Below are positions 63,815 through 64,000 of a stretch of 64,000 nt of DNA, piece after piece. The notes under the pieces were generated by a model. It saw only the letters and a list, made by a program, of their open reading frames with translations, ran no database searches and was not told where the DNA came from. Positions within the stretch are counted from its first letter, which is position 1, and each line of letters starts with the position of its first letter. Source of the DNA: Flammeovirga sp. SJP92 (GTDB taxonomy: Bacteria; Bacteroidota; Bacteroidia; Cytophagales; Flammeovirgaceae); NCBI RefSeq assembly GCF_001583495.1, contig NZ_LQAQ01000093.1, forward strand, positions 62,001 through 126,000, in the 5' to 3' direction. Both the position numbers and the translations under genes were made by a program.

Positions 63815-64000
63815 AACTGTTGAACTAAAGGTTAGGGTGTAAGTTTAATCAAGTGTCGAATTGTTGTTTCTATCTTTTGATAGTCAAGAGCTTGTCTGAA
63901 AAAAATCTATAATTCCAGAAGGTGGGGTTTTAATTTTCAATCACTGTATTTTTATTAAAAATCAACAACCTCACAACCCTAAAATAGAAAAATTTCAATT

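Overview
The window looks like chromosome of a Bacteroidota species, most likely a marine polysaccharide-degrading Cytophagales such as a Flammeovirga relative. That genus is inference. The phylum rests on a SusC/SusD pair, five proteins with type IX secretion (T9SS) C-terminal sorting tails, TAnnTTTG-type -7 promoter boxes, lipoproteins with short lipoboxes, and low-GC intergenic DNA.

Layout. 0-8 kb is mostly housekeeping: a partial lipoprotein, three tandem putative small RNA cassettes, an AraC regulator, two small membrane proteins, an SDR protein with a Crp/Fnr regulator and an Fnr-like operator, a class III aminotransferase, a YjjG-type nucleotidase and a 2-oxoacid dehydrogenase E2. 8.9-19.5 kb holds three of the four paralogous small exported TPR-like proteins, a 1551-residue T9SS repeat protein, a putative metallopeptidase lipoprotein and an erythromycin-esterase-like fusion protein. 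19.5-59.7 kb is a large carbohydrate-utilisation locus. On the minus strand are SusC, SusD, a surface lipoprotein, a CE1-like esterase and a DUF5060 glycoside hydrolase. On the plus strand are a clan GH-A lipoprotein, a GH5 beta-mannanase and three SASA acetylesterases, one of them a 1662-residue modular protein. A GH43, and further on a GH130 phosphorylase, a sodium/solute symporter, an AraC regulator and a second DUF5060 hydrolase follow. The likely target is an acetylated beta-mannan or glucomannan: surface capture and deacetylation, endo-cleavage, SusCD import, symport across the inner membrane and phosphorolysis by GH130. Interspersed are an HNH endonuclease, DinB, a CAP/FN3 T9SS protein, a REP-associated transposase (RAYT) and a DUF89 protein. 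The window closes with the fourth small paralog and a lutABC lactate-oxidation operon.

Two things stand out. First, the intergenic DNA is packed with palindromic repeats: about 20 copies of a two-hairpin REP whose stems carry compensatory changes between copies, one pair of sites flanking the RAYT gene, plus three other palindromic families and a longer MITE-like composite. Second, three of the four small exported paralogs share a fixed upstream architecture: an inverted repeat TGAACA-N3-TGTTCA lies 96-97 bp from a -24/-12 (sigma-54-like) promoter, which suggests an enhancer-controlled regulon for an undescribed protein family. No tRNA, rRNA or CRISPR array was seen.
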